A stretch of DNA of 64,000 bases from a virus: IMG/VR virus record IMGVR_UViG_3300025012_000055, positions 27,381 through 91,380 of that record; one strand, 5' to 3'. Each line of letters begins with the position of its first letter. Position 1 is the first letter of the stretch. Under the pieces are notes generated by a model. It did no database searches, had not been told where the DNA came from, and was given only the letters and a program-made list of their open reading frames with translations. Below are positions 1-9,016 of the stretch, piece by piece. A program made the position numbers and the translations under genes.

Positions 1-175
1 TATTTTTTTTAAGTGATTTGAATAATGAAACAATCAATTTAATTAAAATAATTAATGCGAAAGCAATAAAAACCCCAAATCCAATCATGTGTAATCCTGA
101 TAATGATAGGACTAAAGATAATAGTGCCAGCCATAATTCAGGATAAAGTAGAAATATTTCTTTAATTATTTTCAT
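1..175 (-). CDS. Small membrane protein, cut by window edge
   Basis: Reading on the minus strand from the ATG at 173-175, the frame stays open to the window edge (58 codons seen). The product is strongly hydrophobic, with two likely membrane segments (about residues 12-30 and 33-50) and a lysine-rich end. It starts inside the last codons of the upstream minus-strand gene (14-nt overlap), as in a translationally coupled pair. No family recognised; the C-terminus lies outside the window. Confidence 0.55.
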   Translation of the reverse strand, partial: MKIIKEIFLLYPELWLALLSLVLSLSGLHMIGFGVFIAFALIILIKLIVSLFKSLKKN

Positions 176-518
176 TATTATTAATTTTTTTATTTTCTTC
201 TTCTGTTTTAATAAATCTTCTTACTGCTTCCATTGTGAGTTCTTTTCTATGTTGCCAATATGCATCATCCTTTTTAATTTTTGAAATATCAAATTCTTCA
301 TAACCTTCTATTAAATTTTGTTTTGATTTTTTAACAAATTTCCAAAAATATTTTTTTTTATCATGTGATATTCCCTCCCTTTCTAAAACATATCCATGAT
401 CTAATATTATGGGAATTAAATTTCTATAAGGGTTTAATAATTTTTCATCTATATAATCCTCATAAGTTTCAATAAAAAATATATCTGGTGTTTCCATTGT
501 TATTAATTTTTTAAACAT
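162..518 (-). CDS. Unknown protein, paralogue of the C-terminal half of the 30065-30763 product
   Basis: 118 residues. The first 75 residues closely match the C-terminal half of the 232-residue protein at 30065-30763, including the stretches METPDIFF, LLNPYRNLIP, EGISHDKKKY and WKFVKK. This copy lacks the N-terminal half. The true start may be the ATG of METPDIF rather than the first Met. The conserved aromatic and charged residues suggest a small folded domain, but I do not recognise a function. It is followed by a small membrane protein with overlapping frames and preceded by a KTSC-domain gene on the same strand, so the three probably form one transcript. Confidence 0.7.
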   Translation of the reverse strand: MFKKLITMETPDIFFIETYEDYIDEKLLNPYRNLIPIILDHGYVLEREGISHDKKKYFWKFVKKSKQNLIEGYEEFDISKIKKDDAYWQHRKELTMEAVRRFIKTEEENKKINNNENN

Positions 519-531
519 TTCTTTTCTTTTA

Positions 532-762
532 TTATATTTTTTTAGATTTTATTGATGTATTATTTTTTATATTTTTATAAAAATATTTACCTTTACTGGG
601 ATTTTTTAAAAAATTAAGATATTGTTGTAAGCTCACTGGACTATATTTATAAACCCCCCCATGATGAAATTTTAATACCAATGTTTTTAATTCTTCATCA
701 TATCCAATTTCTTTTATGTTTGAAGACCTGGGAACAGAAACCATTTTTATGTTATTTTCCAT
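532..762 (-). CDS. KTSC domain protein
   Basis: 76 residues. The pattern VPRSSNIKEIGYD, a central VLKFHHGGVYKYSPV and a terminal NPSKGKYFYKNIKN fits the KTSC domain (named after a lysyl-tRNA synthetase C-terminal fusion), a short beta-rich domain common as a stand-alone protein in bacteria and phages. Its molecular role is unknown; RNA or nucleic-acid binding is only a guess. First gene of a minus-strand trio reading to the left edge of the window. Confidence 0.75.
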   Translation of the reverse strand: MENNIKMVSVPRSSNIKEIGYDEELKTLVLKFHHGGVYKYSPVSLQQYLNFLKNPSKGKYFYKNIKNNTSIKSKKI

Positions 763-855
763 GTTATTAATTTTTATTTTATTATATCGTAATGATTATA
801 ATTTTCATATTCTTATATAAATATTTACTTATATTAAAAAAATTTAATAAAATAT

Positions 856-886
856 TTGGTTTTCTCATTTATTTTATTTACCTTTG
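856..886 (+). promoter_or_regulatory. Bacteroidota-type promoter
   Basis: TTG at 856-858, 20-nt spacer, TACCTTTG at 879-886. Precedes the membrane-anchored protein starting at 930. Confidence 0.8.
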
Positions 887-929
887 TGATTAATTAACTT
901 AAATTATTAACTAAAACACTAAAAAAATT

Positions 930-1493
930 ATGAAAAAAGGACTATTAATATCCCTAATTATTACAGTAATAGTGGGGGGTGGATTGTTTTTCTCTTATAC
1001 GGGGGCTAACAACAAAGAAATAAAATTACGTAAAAATGTTGAGGCGCAACAAGATGTTTGCAAATCAAATTTTGATAAAATGTTTAAAACAATAGCAAAA
1101 ATGGCACAAGTTCCGACAAAATTTATGGAAGATGCCAAAGAAGCATTTAAAGAAATCTATCCCAGCTTAATTGCTGGAAGATATGATAATTCAAGAGGTG
1201 GGGCATTAATGTCATGGGTACATGAACAAAATCCACAATTTGATATGAAAGCAGCTGGAGTATTATATGAAAATCTACAGATTGCAATTGAATCAAATCA
1301 ACAGGAATTCTTTTATGAACAAAAAAAACTTATTGATTATAAAAGAGAACATTCAACATTTATTAATATGTGGTGGAATAGTCATGTTTGGAAATTATCT
1401 TCAAGAGGTGATGTTGAGATAACAACCATTACTTCTGATAAAACTGAAGATGTATATAAAACAGGTAAAGATAATGATTTAAATGTATTTTAA
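930..1493 (+). CDS. Membrane-anchored LemA-like phage protein
   Basis: 187 residues. One N-terminal membrane segment (about residues 4-24) is followed by a helical domain facing away from the cytoplasm. The order, an anchor, NKEIKLRKNVEAQQ, a helix containing MAQVPTKF, then EIYPSLIAGRY and ESNQQEFFYEQKKLID, resembles LemA-like proteins encoded by many bacteria and some large phages. The family's biochemical role is not established; I infer an envelope-associated helical bundle. First gene after the promoter at 856-886, in a run of small unknown genes likely expressed early. Confidence 0.6.
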   Translation: MKKGLLISLIITVIVGGGLFFSYTGANNKEIKLRKNVEAQQDVCKSNFDKMFKTIAKMAQVPTKFMEDAKEAFKEIYPSLIAGRYDNSRGGALMSWVHEQNPQFDMKAAGVLYENLQIAIESNQQEFFYEQKKLIDYKREHSTFINMWWNSHVWKLSSRGDVEITTITSDKTEDVYKTGKDNDLNVF

Positions 1494-1552
1494 TTAATTT
1501 ATTTTAATATTTAAAATTATGAAAAAAAATTGCAGATAACTCTCACAGGAAG

Positions 1553-1768
1553 ATGGCAAAACATTTAAAAATAAAGACAGAAAGTGATAATGATGTCCAT
1601 TTTAATGGAGTATTTGATGACCATACATTATGCGGATTAGACACGAATGGTGATAGCCATTTAAGAATAGGGATACCAATTGAGGTTAAAACAAAAGTAA
1701 ATTGCAAGCAGTGTATATCGTTAATATCATACTGTTATTCTATAAAAAAGAGCGAATGGATAAACTAA
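1553..1768 (+). CDS. Small protein with possible metal-binding Cys/His residues
   Basis: 71 residues. HTLCG near residue 25 and CKQC near residue 52 give four potential metal ligands, so a small zinc-binding fold is possible. No named family recognised. Lies 60 nt after the LemA-like gene and probably shares its transcript. Confidence 0.6.
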   Translation: MAKHLKIKTESDNDVHFNGVFDDHTLCGLDTNGDSHLRIGIPIEVKTKVNCKQCISLISYCYSIKKSEWIN

Positions 1769-1799
1769 TAACACCCCCTGTTGATTTACCATAAATAAA

Positions 1800-2921
1800 A
1801 TGGATTTTCAATTTATATTTCTTGCATTACTTATTCCATTATTTACTGCCATAATTTTATGGTTTTGGTTTAAACATCAAACTGTATGGTGGGAGTTTTT
1901 TATTCCATTTGCTGCATCAATTATAATAATTCTTATATTCAAATTTACAGCAGAATGGTCAAGAACAAGAGATATTGAATATTGGGGAAGTTCAGTAGTA
2001 ATTGCAGAATATTATGAAGATTGGAATGAATACATTCATCGAACTTGTACATGTTGTTGTGATGATGAGGGCAATAATTGTTCAACTTATGATTGTTCTT
2101 ATGTTGATTATCATTCTGAATATTGGATAATAACAGATTCTAATGGAGAATCAATAAGAATAACTGAAAAACAATATAAAGAACTTGTTAATAAATTTAA
2201 AAATGAAATATTTGTTAATCTTAATAGACATTATTATACCAATGATGGAGATAGATATGTTTCTACATGGGATAAAACAGATGAAAAATTAGAACCTGTC
2301 ATTACAGTACATAATTATGAAAATAGGGTCCAAGTATCAAATAGTGTTTTTAATTACCCGGAAGTGTCTAAAAACGATATTAAAGAGTATAAATTATATG
2401 AGTATCCAGAAATATATGAAAATTATAAACAAAAATGTATTTTGGGTAAAAGTGATGATAGTATTCAAAATTTAGCTGAAAGAAAATTACAAATATTAAA
2501 TTCAAAACTTAGTTTAAAAAAACAAGTTAAAGTTTTTATTCTTTTATATAATAATTTACCTGTTATATCAGCAAATTTACAAGAATCATATTGGAAAGGT
2601 GGTAATAAAAATGAATTTATTATTACCATTGGAATTGATGATAAAATGAATGTTAAATGGTGTAAACCATTTTCATGGACAGAAGTTGCTGAAATTAAAA
2701 TAAGAGTTAGAAATTTTGTTGAAAAACAAGATAAATTAAATTTAAATGAATTAAGTGATTTTTTATATAAAGAAATAGATGATAAATTTATCAGAAAACA
2801 ATTTAAAGAATTTTCTTATTTATCTGTTGAACCAACAGATGGTCAAACTATTGCTGCATTTATAGTAACATTGATTATAAATATATTATGTTCGTTATTC
2901 GTTATTAAAAATGAAATTTGA
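1800..2921 (+). CDS. Multi-pass membrane protein of unknown function
   Basis: 373 residues. Two membrane segments at the N-terminus (about residues 5-20 and 32-50) and one at the C-terminus (about 352-370) bracket a large soluble middle. Near residue 80 there is an unusual cysteine cluster (CTCCCDDEGNNCSTYDC), which could bind metal or form disulfides if exported. The middle carries tyrosine- and tryptophan-rich strands. I do not recognise the family. It ends just before the promoter at 2930-2960, so it closes the transcript starting at 856. Confidence 0.65.
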   Translation: MDFQFIFLALLIPLFTAIILWFWFKHQTVWWEFFIPFAASIIIILIFKFTAEWSRTRDIEYWGSSVVIAEYYEDWNEYIHRTCTCCCDDEGNNCSTYDCSYVDYHSEYWIITDSNGESIRITEKQYKELVNKFKNEIFVNLNRHYYTNDGDRYVSTWDKTDEKLEPVITVHNYENRVQVSNSVFNYPEVSKNDIKEYKLYEYPEIYENYKQKCILGKSDDSIQNLAERKLQILNSKLSLKKQVKVFILLYNNLPVISANLQESYWKGGNKNEFIITIGIDDKMNVKWCKPFSWTEVAEIKIRVRNFVEKQDKLNLNELSDFLYKEIDDKFIRKQFKEFSYLSVEPTDGQTIAAFIVTLIINILCSLFVIKNEI

Positions 2922-2929
2922 TAAAATAT

Positions 2930-2960
2930 TTGTTTATTTCAATTATTTTACTTACCTTTG
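2930..2960 (+). promoter_or_regulatory. Bacteroidota-type promoter
   Basis: TTG at 2930-2932, 20-nt spacer, TACCTTTG at 2953-2960. Drives the small-gene run starting at 3004. Confidence 0.8.
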
Positions 2961-3003
2961 TATTCTAATTAACTTAAATTACTTAACTTAAAACTTAAAA
3001 ATT

Positions 3004-3357
3004 ATGACAACATTATTAATCGTTTTGTTAATATTAACAATAAGTAATATTATTTGGCTTATTTTAGATTTAACATTAAATGATGGCAAATTGTGCCAAA
3101 TTCCAAGTGTTATTTTAATGTTCATAGTGATTATTGGTTGGGGGTTAGGCGCCCTTTTACCCATAAAAACAGAGGAAGTTAAAATAACTACTCCCATTGA
3201 AATAATAAAATCTTCAACAAAAGTATATGTTGAAGTTGATAATAAATCGTGGGAATATAATACTATAAATGATAGTACAGTATTTTATTATTTAATAGAT
3301 TATAATATGTATGGTGGAGAACTGTATAGAGAATTAAAATATAGAATTAAAAGATGA
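3004..3357 (+). CDS. Small membrane protein
   Basis: 117 residues with two predicted N-terminal membrane segments (about residues 3-22 and 32-54) and a soluble C-terminal tail of about 60 residues rich in Tyr and charged residues. Begins 43 nt after the promoter. No family recognised. The antisense frame over its 5' half is a shadow of the hydrophobic region. Confidence 0.65.
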   Translation: MTTLLIVLLILTISNIIWLILDLTLNDGKLCQIPSVILMFIVIIGWGLGALLPIKTEEVKITTPIEIIKSSTKVYVEVDNKSWEYNTINDSTVFYYLIDYNMYGGELYRELKYRIKR

Positions 3358-3403
3358 GATATTAAGAGAAGGTTGGGGTAAATTTACAAGATTTCATTGT
3401 AAA

Positions 3404-3640
3404 GTGGGGTATGTTGATAGATGGATAGGAGATTGCATTAATCATCCAAATAATGAAACAAAACATCAATGGCAATTAAATTCTTTTGATACATATTATC
3501 GGTTAAATGGTGGTGAGTGGGTTAATGATAGGGAAATTGGAAGAGATATTTATATTAATTTACAACAATTTAGGGAAGAATTTTCAGCTGATGAAATTTG
3601 GGATATAACATTAAAAGAAACATTAAAAAATGATAAATAA
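3404..3640 (+). CDS. Unknown small protein, start unclear
   Basis: 78 residues if the GTG at 3404 is used, but the same frame stays open back to 3338 and reads REGWGKFTRFHCKV just before the GTG, which looks protein-like. No ATG exists in that extension, so either a rare start codon is used or the true start was lost. The Trp-rich composition is consistent with a small folded domain. No family recognised. A downstream neighbour begins 19 nt after the stop. Confidence 0.5.
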   Translation: MGYVDRWIGDCINHPNNETKHQWQLNSFDTYYRLNGGEWVNDREIGRDIYINLQQFREEFSADEIWDITLKETLKNDK

Positions 3641-3658
3641 TTTAAACCTTATAAAATT

Positions 3659-4252
3659 ATGGAAAAATCACATGAAATAATATATATTGATGATTATGCA
3701 ATAATTGTCAGTGATGACGATATTGAAATTGGAGATAGGAGATTGGATTTATTTAACATGACAATAGGTTTTTGCATTAATGAAAAAGACAAAACTTTTC
3801 TAAATAAACGCCTTAAAGGTGTTGTTGTATTTAAGAAAATTATTGCATCAACTAAATTAACTTGGATACCTGAAACTCCATTGTTTAGTTTACCTAATGA
3901 AATTAATAAATTAATCAGAGAATATTTTAATGGAAGCAATTCAATCAATTTAGATATTTATGAAAATAAAGATTTTGCTGAATTTATTTACAAAGCAGTA
4001 CAAAAAAAGTATTCAGAAGAAGATTTGAGAGATGCCATTATGTATGGTTATCAAACTTGCATGAGAGGAGGAAATATTGATAAAGATAAATATGTTGAAT
4101 CTCTCAATAAATCTAAAAAACCTATAAGTTGTATAGTTGAATATGAAACTATTTGGGCAAGAAATACAGATAGGAATGTACCCACAGAAGCAGATTTTGA
4201 TTATAAACCAAAAATAGAAAATGGTAAACTTGTAATAACGAAATTTAATTGA
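3659..4252 (+). CDS. Unknown phage protein
   Basis: 197 residues, mixed alpha/beta. N-terminal beta-rich part (about 1-80), then a helical part with EEDLRDAIMYGYQTC, a segment often seen in phage early proteins of unknown role. No catalytic motif visible. Its last four bases overlap the next frame (4249), suggesting translational coupling. Confidence 0.65.
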   Translation: MEKSHEIIYIDDYAIIVSDDDIEIGDRRLDLFNMTIGFCINEKDKTFLNKRLKGVVVFKKIIASTKLTWIPETPLFSLPNEINKLIREYFNGSNSINLDIYENKDFAEFIYKAVQKKYSEEDLRDAIMYGYQTCMRGGNIDKDKYVESLNKSKKPISCIVEYETIWARNTDRNVPTEADFDYKPKIENGKLVITKFN

Positions 4253-4443
4253 AAAAAATGATAAACTTTAAACAAAAATTTTCAACAGGAGATAATATAA
4301 AAGTATTATCTGGTATTGAACCTCTTTTCACTAAAATAACTAGAGTTAAATGGAATGATAAAAATAAAACATATTTCTATTATTTTTTAGATGAAGAAGG
4401 TAAAGAATGGCATGAAGATGAAAGTACAATAGAACTTGTTTAA
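4249..4443 (+). CDS. Small SH3-like or YodC-like protein
   Basis: 64 residues from TTG at 4249, or 61 from the ATG at 4258. The pattern FSTGDNIKVLSG, TKITRVKW and a final acidic strand resembles small SH3-like barrels of the YodC type, but similarity is too short to be sure. Coupled to the gene upstream by overlap. Confidence 0.55.
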   Translation: MKKMINFKQKFSTGDNIKVLSGIEPLFTKITRVKWNDKNKTYFYYFLDEEGKEWHEDESTIELV

Positions 4444-4496
4444 TTAAATATAAAAATGTTTATTAACCTGGCAAAACTGTAATTAAAACTTAAAAA

Positions 4497-4780
4497 ATGA
4501 AAAATGATTTAATAGTGTCATCACATAAATTGTGTTTAAAGTTGAGAACTAAATTTAACGAAAATACTACTTTTTGGCATAGGAATGAAAACTCTATAGA
4601 AATTTATGTAGATACTTTTTTTTATGGAATAAATTATTAGATTCTGGAAAATATACAGAAAATGAATTGATTAGTTATTTTATTGAAATGTTAAAGAAAA
4701 AATATTTTGAATATATAAAAGGTAAATCAATTACATTTAAAAGAAACAATACAACCTTTTCTAAGCATTCTTTTTTTTAA
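4497..4780 (+). pseudogene. Small gene broken (or slippage-controlled) at a T8 run
   Basis: Starts with ATG at 4497; the first frame stops at TAG 4638-4640 after 47 residues. A run of eight T at 4617-4624 precedes the break; read one base back, the frame continues WNKLLDSGKYTENELISYF and on to TAA at 4778-4780. A ninth T, or a -1 slip, would give one protein of about 94 residues. Whether this is a real mutation, a slippage site or a sequencing error in a homopolymer cannot be told from sequence alone. No family recognised. Confidence 0.55.
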
Positions 4781-4785
4781 AAAAA

Positions 4786-5487
4786 ATGAAGCCAGGCGAA
4801 TACGAAAAATTAATTATTAATTGTGGTGAAACAGCATTTTCAATTATTTCATTTATTAAAAATACAAGAAATAAATATAATATCCCTTTCAAAGATAAAC
4901 TCATATTACATATTGATATGTTGTCAAAGGAGTTAGAAATGAGGGACATACAAGTATGCAGATGGGAAGGAAATATATCAAAATCTAATATGGGTAATCT
5001 ATCAAAAATTGAATATGATTTATATGAATTATTTAAAAATGATATTTTTTTTGATTATATAAATATAGATGGTTATAATGTTTATTTAGAACTCCCCACA
5101 ATAGAAAAAAAATTACAATTAAATCTATACATTAATGAAATAAAAAGATTGGAAGGTCAAAAAATAAAATATCAAAATAAATTATCCAATAAGAATTTTG
5201 TATTAAAAGCACAAACCCACATAGTGGAAGCAGAACAAAAAAAATTAACTGATACTGAGAATAAAATACAAAGTTTAAAATCCATTATTTTAATGTTTAA
5301 TTGTGGAAAAGAACATTATGACTTGTTAGTAGAATTAGGTAATCATGAACAAATTAGTTGGGAGATACAATATGGGCGAGAATTACAATCAAAAATTGAA
5401 AAATATGAACCAGAATGGTTTGATGAAATTTATAATGAGCAAATAAATGAAGATGAAATTAAATTACTGCATCGTAAATTTTTTTAA
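4786..5487 (+). CDS. Coiled-coil protein of unknown function
   Basis: 233 residues. A helical region from about residue 105 to 175 (IEKKLQLNLYINEIKRL, then a Lys/Gln-rich repeat) is likely coiled coil. The N-terminal part contains a conserved-looking GETAFSIISFIKN. No enzyme motif visible, no family recognised. Begins 5 nt after the broken gene at 4497-4780. Confidence 0.6.
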   Translation: MKPGEYEKLIINCGETAFSIISFIKNTRNKYNIPFKDKLILHIDMLSKELEMRDIQVCRWEGNISKSNMGNLSKIEYDLYELFKNDIFFDYINIDGYNVYLELPTIEKKLQLNLYINEIKRLEGQKIKYQNKLSNKNFVLKAQTHIVEAEQKKLTDTENKIQSLKSIILMFNCGKEHYDLLVELGNHEQISWEIQYGRELQSKIEKYEPEWFDEIYNEQINEDEIKLLHRKFF

Positions 5488-5500
5488 ATAATAACATATT

Positions 5501-5824
5501 ATGAAATTAATTATACTTTTCTTTATTATATTATTAATTAGTTTTAATAATATAAAAACTGATGTTGATGACATTTATGAAATTAACGGAACGGTTATTG
5601 AAACATCATATAATCTCCCCGCCATAAACAGGGAAAGTAGATATATTTTATTAATATTATATAATGATATGAAAATTATAATAGATGTAAAAGATGGGAA
5701 TAACATTAAAAAAGAACATATGATGATACTAATAGATAAAAAAACAAAAATTAAAGTTTTGGCCAAAATGATCAATTTTAGGACTTATACGTGTTATGCT
5801 GATAAAATTAAAATAATTGAATAA
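5501..5824 (+). CDS. Small exported or membrane-anchored protein
   Basis: 107 residues. Begins with a lysine and a hydrophobic stretch (about residues 3-16) that could be a signal peptide or anchor, followed by a beta-rich domain of about 85 residues that may be OB-like. No lipoprotein Cys. Last gene before the convergent terminator at 5855-5881. Confidence 0.6.
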   Translation: MKLIILFFIILLISFNNIKTDVDDIYEINGTVIETSYNLPAINRESRYILLILYNDMKIIIDVKDGNNIKKEHMMILIDKKTKIKVLAKMINFRTYTCYADKIKIIE

Positions 5825-5854
5825 AATTATTAAAAATATTTTTTTAAGCATAAA

Positions 5855-5881
5855 AAAAAGGAAGACAAAATCTTCCTTTTT
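5855..5881. terminator. Bidirectional intrinsic terminator
   Basis: Stem GGAAGA/TCTTCC (5860-5865 and 5871-5876), flanked by A-run on the left and T-run on the right, so it works on both strands. It sits between two convergent genes ending at 5824 and 5902. Confidence 0.85.
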
Positions 5882-5901
5882 AGTATAAAATTTAATAATT
5901 A

Positions 5902-8814
5902 TTAGATATTTTCAAAAGCAGCACCGCTAGCCATAACGTTAAAGTCTAAAATTATAAATTCCGCAGATTTTACTGGTTTTAACCATATAGAACCCCTCAG
6001 TTCATTTCTATCAATACTTTCTGAAGTATTATTTGTATCGTCCATTACAACCTTAAATTCTACAAGTCCTCTTTGTTGTTTAATTCCATCAAGTATCGGA
6101 TTAACTAAACTTAAAAATTGATCTCTTAATTCCTGGTCATTTTGTTCAAATACCAATCTAATTGCTATTGCAGATATTAATTTACGAGTTTGTAACAACA
6201 ATCTTCTAACATTGACTCTATCAAGAGCACTTTCTTTAACTTGTAAAGTTTTCTGTCCCCAGATTGTTACACCAACATCACTAAAAGTTGCAATTGGGTT
6301 AATTCTTCCTTTATATAAAGTATCTCTATCTTCTTGAGTTAATTTTCTTTTTGCTCTTTTTGCTTTAGTTAAACCTCTTGTCATACCTGCTGGTGCGAAC
6401 CAAGGAAATGCAATATTGTCGGTTAAAGCAATATTTCTAACAACCTCACCTGTTGGTGGCAAATAAATATTAACACCATTTTCATTATCTCTCATTTGAA
6501 TCCAAGGATAATAAGTTGCCGAATATGAACTATCAATATCAGCAGCATCTAATAAATCAACAGTATCGTCTGCTAATGTTGAACTATCATCAGCATCAGG
6601 TGTAGTTACAATATATAAACTATCTGCTCTATCATCTTCAATCATATCAATCGCTTCATTGACAAGAGCCAAATGATCACTGAAATTAATTCCAGGAGTG
6701 GCAAATAAGTTAATATTAACACTTTCAGGATTTTTAAAGGTATTAATACCTGTTAAATAAGCATAATAATCACTTTCTGCTATTTCTTCATTTGTAGTAT
6801 TAGTAAATAATCCATTAGTTATTTCATTATTATATCCAGTTTGTCCTATTCTATAGGTATCTTTATTTGTTCTGGAAGTACGGAAAACATCCCAACCATC
6901 AAATCCACCAGCAGGAACTAATGTAAATTTCCTACTTTGACGTTTTTCATAATAAGTGTCAGCACCAACATCTGAAGTGGTTCTTATTTTGGCTGCTCCC
7001 TGATCAAATGTATGAGTATTTGCAGTTATACCACTTGCACCTTCATCTAAGTGAAATCCTTTTGTTAATCCAGTCCAAGTTCCTTCACCCTGATAAATAA
7101 AATGTGATTTATCAATTCCCTTACCTTTTTTACTTGATTTTATAGTTTTATTATATGCAGTTTCAGAAATTCCAAGATAAGTTTTACTTAATTTTCTTGT
7201 AGAACTTTTTTCATCAGATGTATATGTTTGTTTATAAAGAATCGGGGGTTTTGTTTGACCGGAATAATTATGTTGTACATATCCCTCAAATCCTGCAGGA
7301 AACGCATCGTTAGGATGTTTTTCATCAAGTTCCAGCATAATATAATTAGATCTTAAAGTATAATCTAAATCATCAGTTCCTATTCTTTTAGCAACATAAT
7401 TATTAAGAGTTGGTTCCATTATACATCTTGTAAATCTTTCAAGAATAACAGGGTTATCGTCAGTATCAGTAAAGTCCCTGACAATTACATCAAATTCTTT
7501 TGTTTCAAGATTAATATTTTGGATTGAAATTTTAATTTCTTCATTAGCAAAATCACCATCTGAAATAGATATAATCTTAAATAATCTATTTACAGTATTT
7601 CCCCTCACTTCTGAAACAACCCAAGGAGTTTCAGGCGTGTTCCATTTTCTCTTATAATCTGTAAGATCAAAAGATTGCAATAAAGTAGATCTAAGACCAT
7701 ATAATCTATTATCATCATCTAATTTCTTAATCAATTCAGGATAATGCTCTTCAACATATATTTTTGTTGATTTATCTGTAGGTTCTTTACCTAATACTTT
7801 TGTAATATAATTTTCATTTGTATCAAGCAATGAAACTTTATAAGTTTCACTTGTTCTTGTATCTGTACCTGCAGATATCGTAAATTCACCAAAAGGATCA
7901 GCGTTATCTGAATCGGTACTGTAAATATTTGAAGAATCAGAAAATGTTACGCCAGTTACGTTTTTTGTGAGAGTGTCGCCATTATAAGAACCTCTTGATC
8001 TTATTGTTGCAACAACAATATCTTCATATGCTGATTGTGAAGAACCAGAATAAGTTATTACAGTTCCGCTTGCAGTTCCGCTTAACACACTATTATTACT
8101 TGTTACAGTAGAAGAAGTAACAGTTATAGTAAATGCAATACCACTAAAACTATTTGTACCATTTCCCTCTGATTTATCCCATGTATTATAATAATTAGTA
8201 GTTGTATTGGCACTAAAAGATTGTGTCGTACCAGAATTGGATGCGGTTATTTGTGTTAAAAATTGATTTGCTTTTGTTTCAATATCTTTTGATATATTTA
8301 TAGTATCAAGTGTAAGACCTTCTGCTGTAATTCCTGAAAATCTCCAAGTTGCGCCAGAAAAATATGCCATATCAACAGTAGTATTAGATGGGAACGCAAT
8401 ATCTTTTCCTGTTGTCCCTCCACTATGTGCAAACACTGTACTATTTGAAGTTTGTCCAGTTTTAGTTTTATCAACATTTGCTTCTGTACTTATAATCCAA
8501 GATCTACCAGCATCATATCCTGATAAACCAAGAATCCTTGTTACAAACAATTGATTTGATTCTGTTAAATATTGTCTTGCAATATATGACAATTCATATT
8601 TTGGAGCTCCGCCAAATTGTTTTTGATCTAAATTTCCAAATTTCTTTTTGAAATCATCCCAATTGCTTACTGCAACTGCTTCCATTGCTGGTCCTTTTTT
8701 TGTTTCACCCGCAAGCCCAAGTGTAGTGACTGCCACAGTTGACGTTACAAATGATAAATCATTTTCTCTTACAAAAATTCCCGGACTCACGAAGGTTGTT
8801 TTTTCTTTTGCCAT
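5902..8814 (-). CDS. 18: Tail sheath protein (T4 gp18-like)
   Basis: 970 residues, longer than T4 gp18 (about 660). N-terminal SPGIFVRENDLSFV and GLAGETKKGPAMEAV, and the C-terminal region with the long helix around LLLQTRKLISAIAIRLVFEQ and the closing strand SAEFIILDFNVMASGAAF, are hallmarks of contractile phage sheath subunits. The conserved N- and C-terminal parts form the contractile core; the long Ser/Thr-rich middle (about residues 130-330) is probably a surface-exposed insertion. The gene is alone on the minus strand, with a TATTTATTAATA box 28 nt upstream. Confidence 0.93.
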   Translation of the reverse strand: MAKEKTTFVSPGIFVRENDLSFVTSTVAVTTLGLAGETKKGPAMEAVAVSNWDDFKKKFGNLDQKQFGGAPKYELSYIARQYLTESNQLFVTRILGLSGYDAGRSWIISTEANVDKTKTGQTSNSTVFAHSGGTTGKDIAFPSNTTVDMAYFSGATWRFSGITAEGLTLDTINISKDIETKANQFLTQITASNSGTTQSFSANTTTNYYNTWDKSEGNGTNSFSGIAFTITVTSSTVTSNNSVLSGTASGTVITYSGSSQSAYEDIVVATIRSRGSYNGDTLTKNVTGVTFSDSSNIYSTDSDNADPFGEFTISAGTDTRTSETYKVSLLDTNENYITKVLGKEPTDKSTKIYVEEHYPELIKKLDDDNRLYGLRSTLLQSFDLTDYKRKWNTPETPWVVSEVRGNTVNRLFKIISISDGDFANEEIKISIQNINLETKEFDVIVRDFTDTDDNPVILERFTRCIMEPTLNNYVAKRIGTDDLDYTLRSNYIMLELDEKHPNDAFPAGFEGYVQHNYSGQTKPPILYKQTYTSDEKSSTRKLSKTYLGISETAYNKTIKSSKKGKGIDKSHFIYQGEGTWTGLTKGFHLDEGASGITANTHTFDQGAAKIRTTSDVGADTYYEKRQSRKFTLVPAGGFDGWDVFRTSRTNKDTYRIGQTGYNNEITNGLFTNTTNEEIAESDYYAYLTGINTFKNPESVNINLFATPGINFSDHLALVNEAIDMIEDDRADSLYIVTTPDADDSSTLADDTVDLLDAADIDSSYSATYYPWIQMRDNENGVNIYLPPTGEVVRNIALTDNIAFPWFAPAGMTRGLTKAKRAKRKLTQEDRDTLYKGRINPIATFSDVGVTIWGQKTLQVKESALDRVNVRRLLLQTRKLISAIAIRLVFEQNDQELRDQFLSLVNPILDGIKQQRGLVEFKVVMDDTNNTSESIDRNELRGSIWLKPVKSAEFIILDFNVMASGAAFENI

Positions 8815-8842
8815 AATTTAAATAATTTTATTTTTTATTTTA

Positions 8843-8854
8843 TATTAATAAATA
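8843..8854 (-). promoter_or_regulatory. TATTTATTAATA box before the sheath gene
   Basis: Copy, on the minus strand, of the recurring TATTTATWATA motif found before structural genes; 28 nt from the sheath ATG. Confidence 0.55.
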
Positions 8855-8964
8855 TATGAAACATTACTAAAAGTCATAATTTCTAATATTTTATTAAAAT
8901 TATCTTTTTCTGGTATTTTTGGATAATTTTTTAATTTCTTGTTCAAATAATAATTCTTTTTTAT

Positions 8965-8995
8965 TTGGATATGTCAATTATTTTACTTACCTTTG
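8965..8995 (+). promoter_or_regulatory. Bacteroidota-type promoter
   Basis: TTG at 8965-8967, 20-nt spacer, TACCTTTG at 8988-8995. Precedes the two aminoacyl-tRNA synthetase genes. Confidence 0.85.
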
Positions 8996-9016
8996 TATTA
9001 ATTAAATTAAAATACT

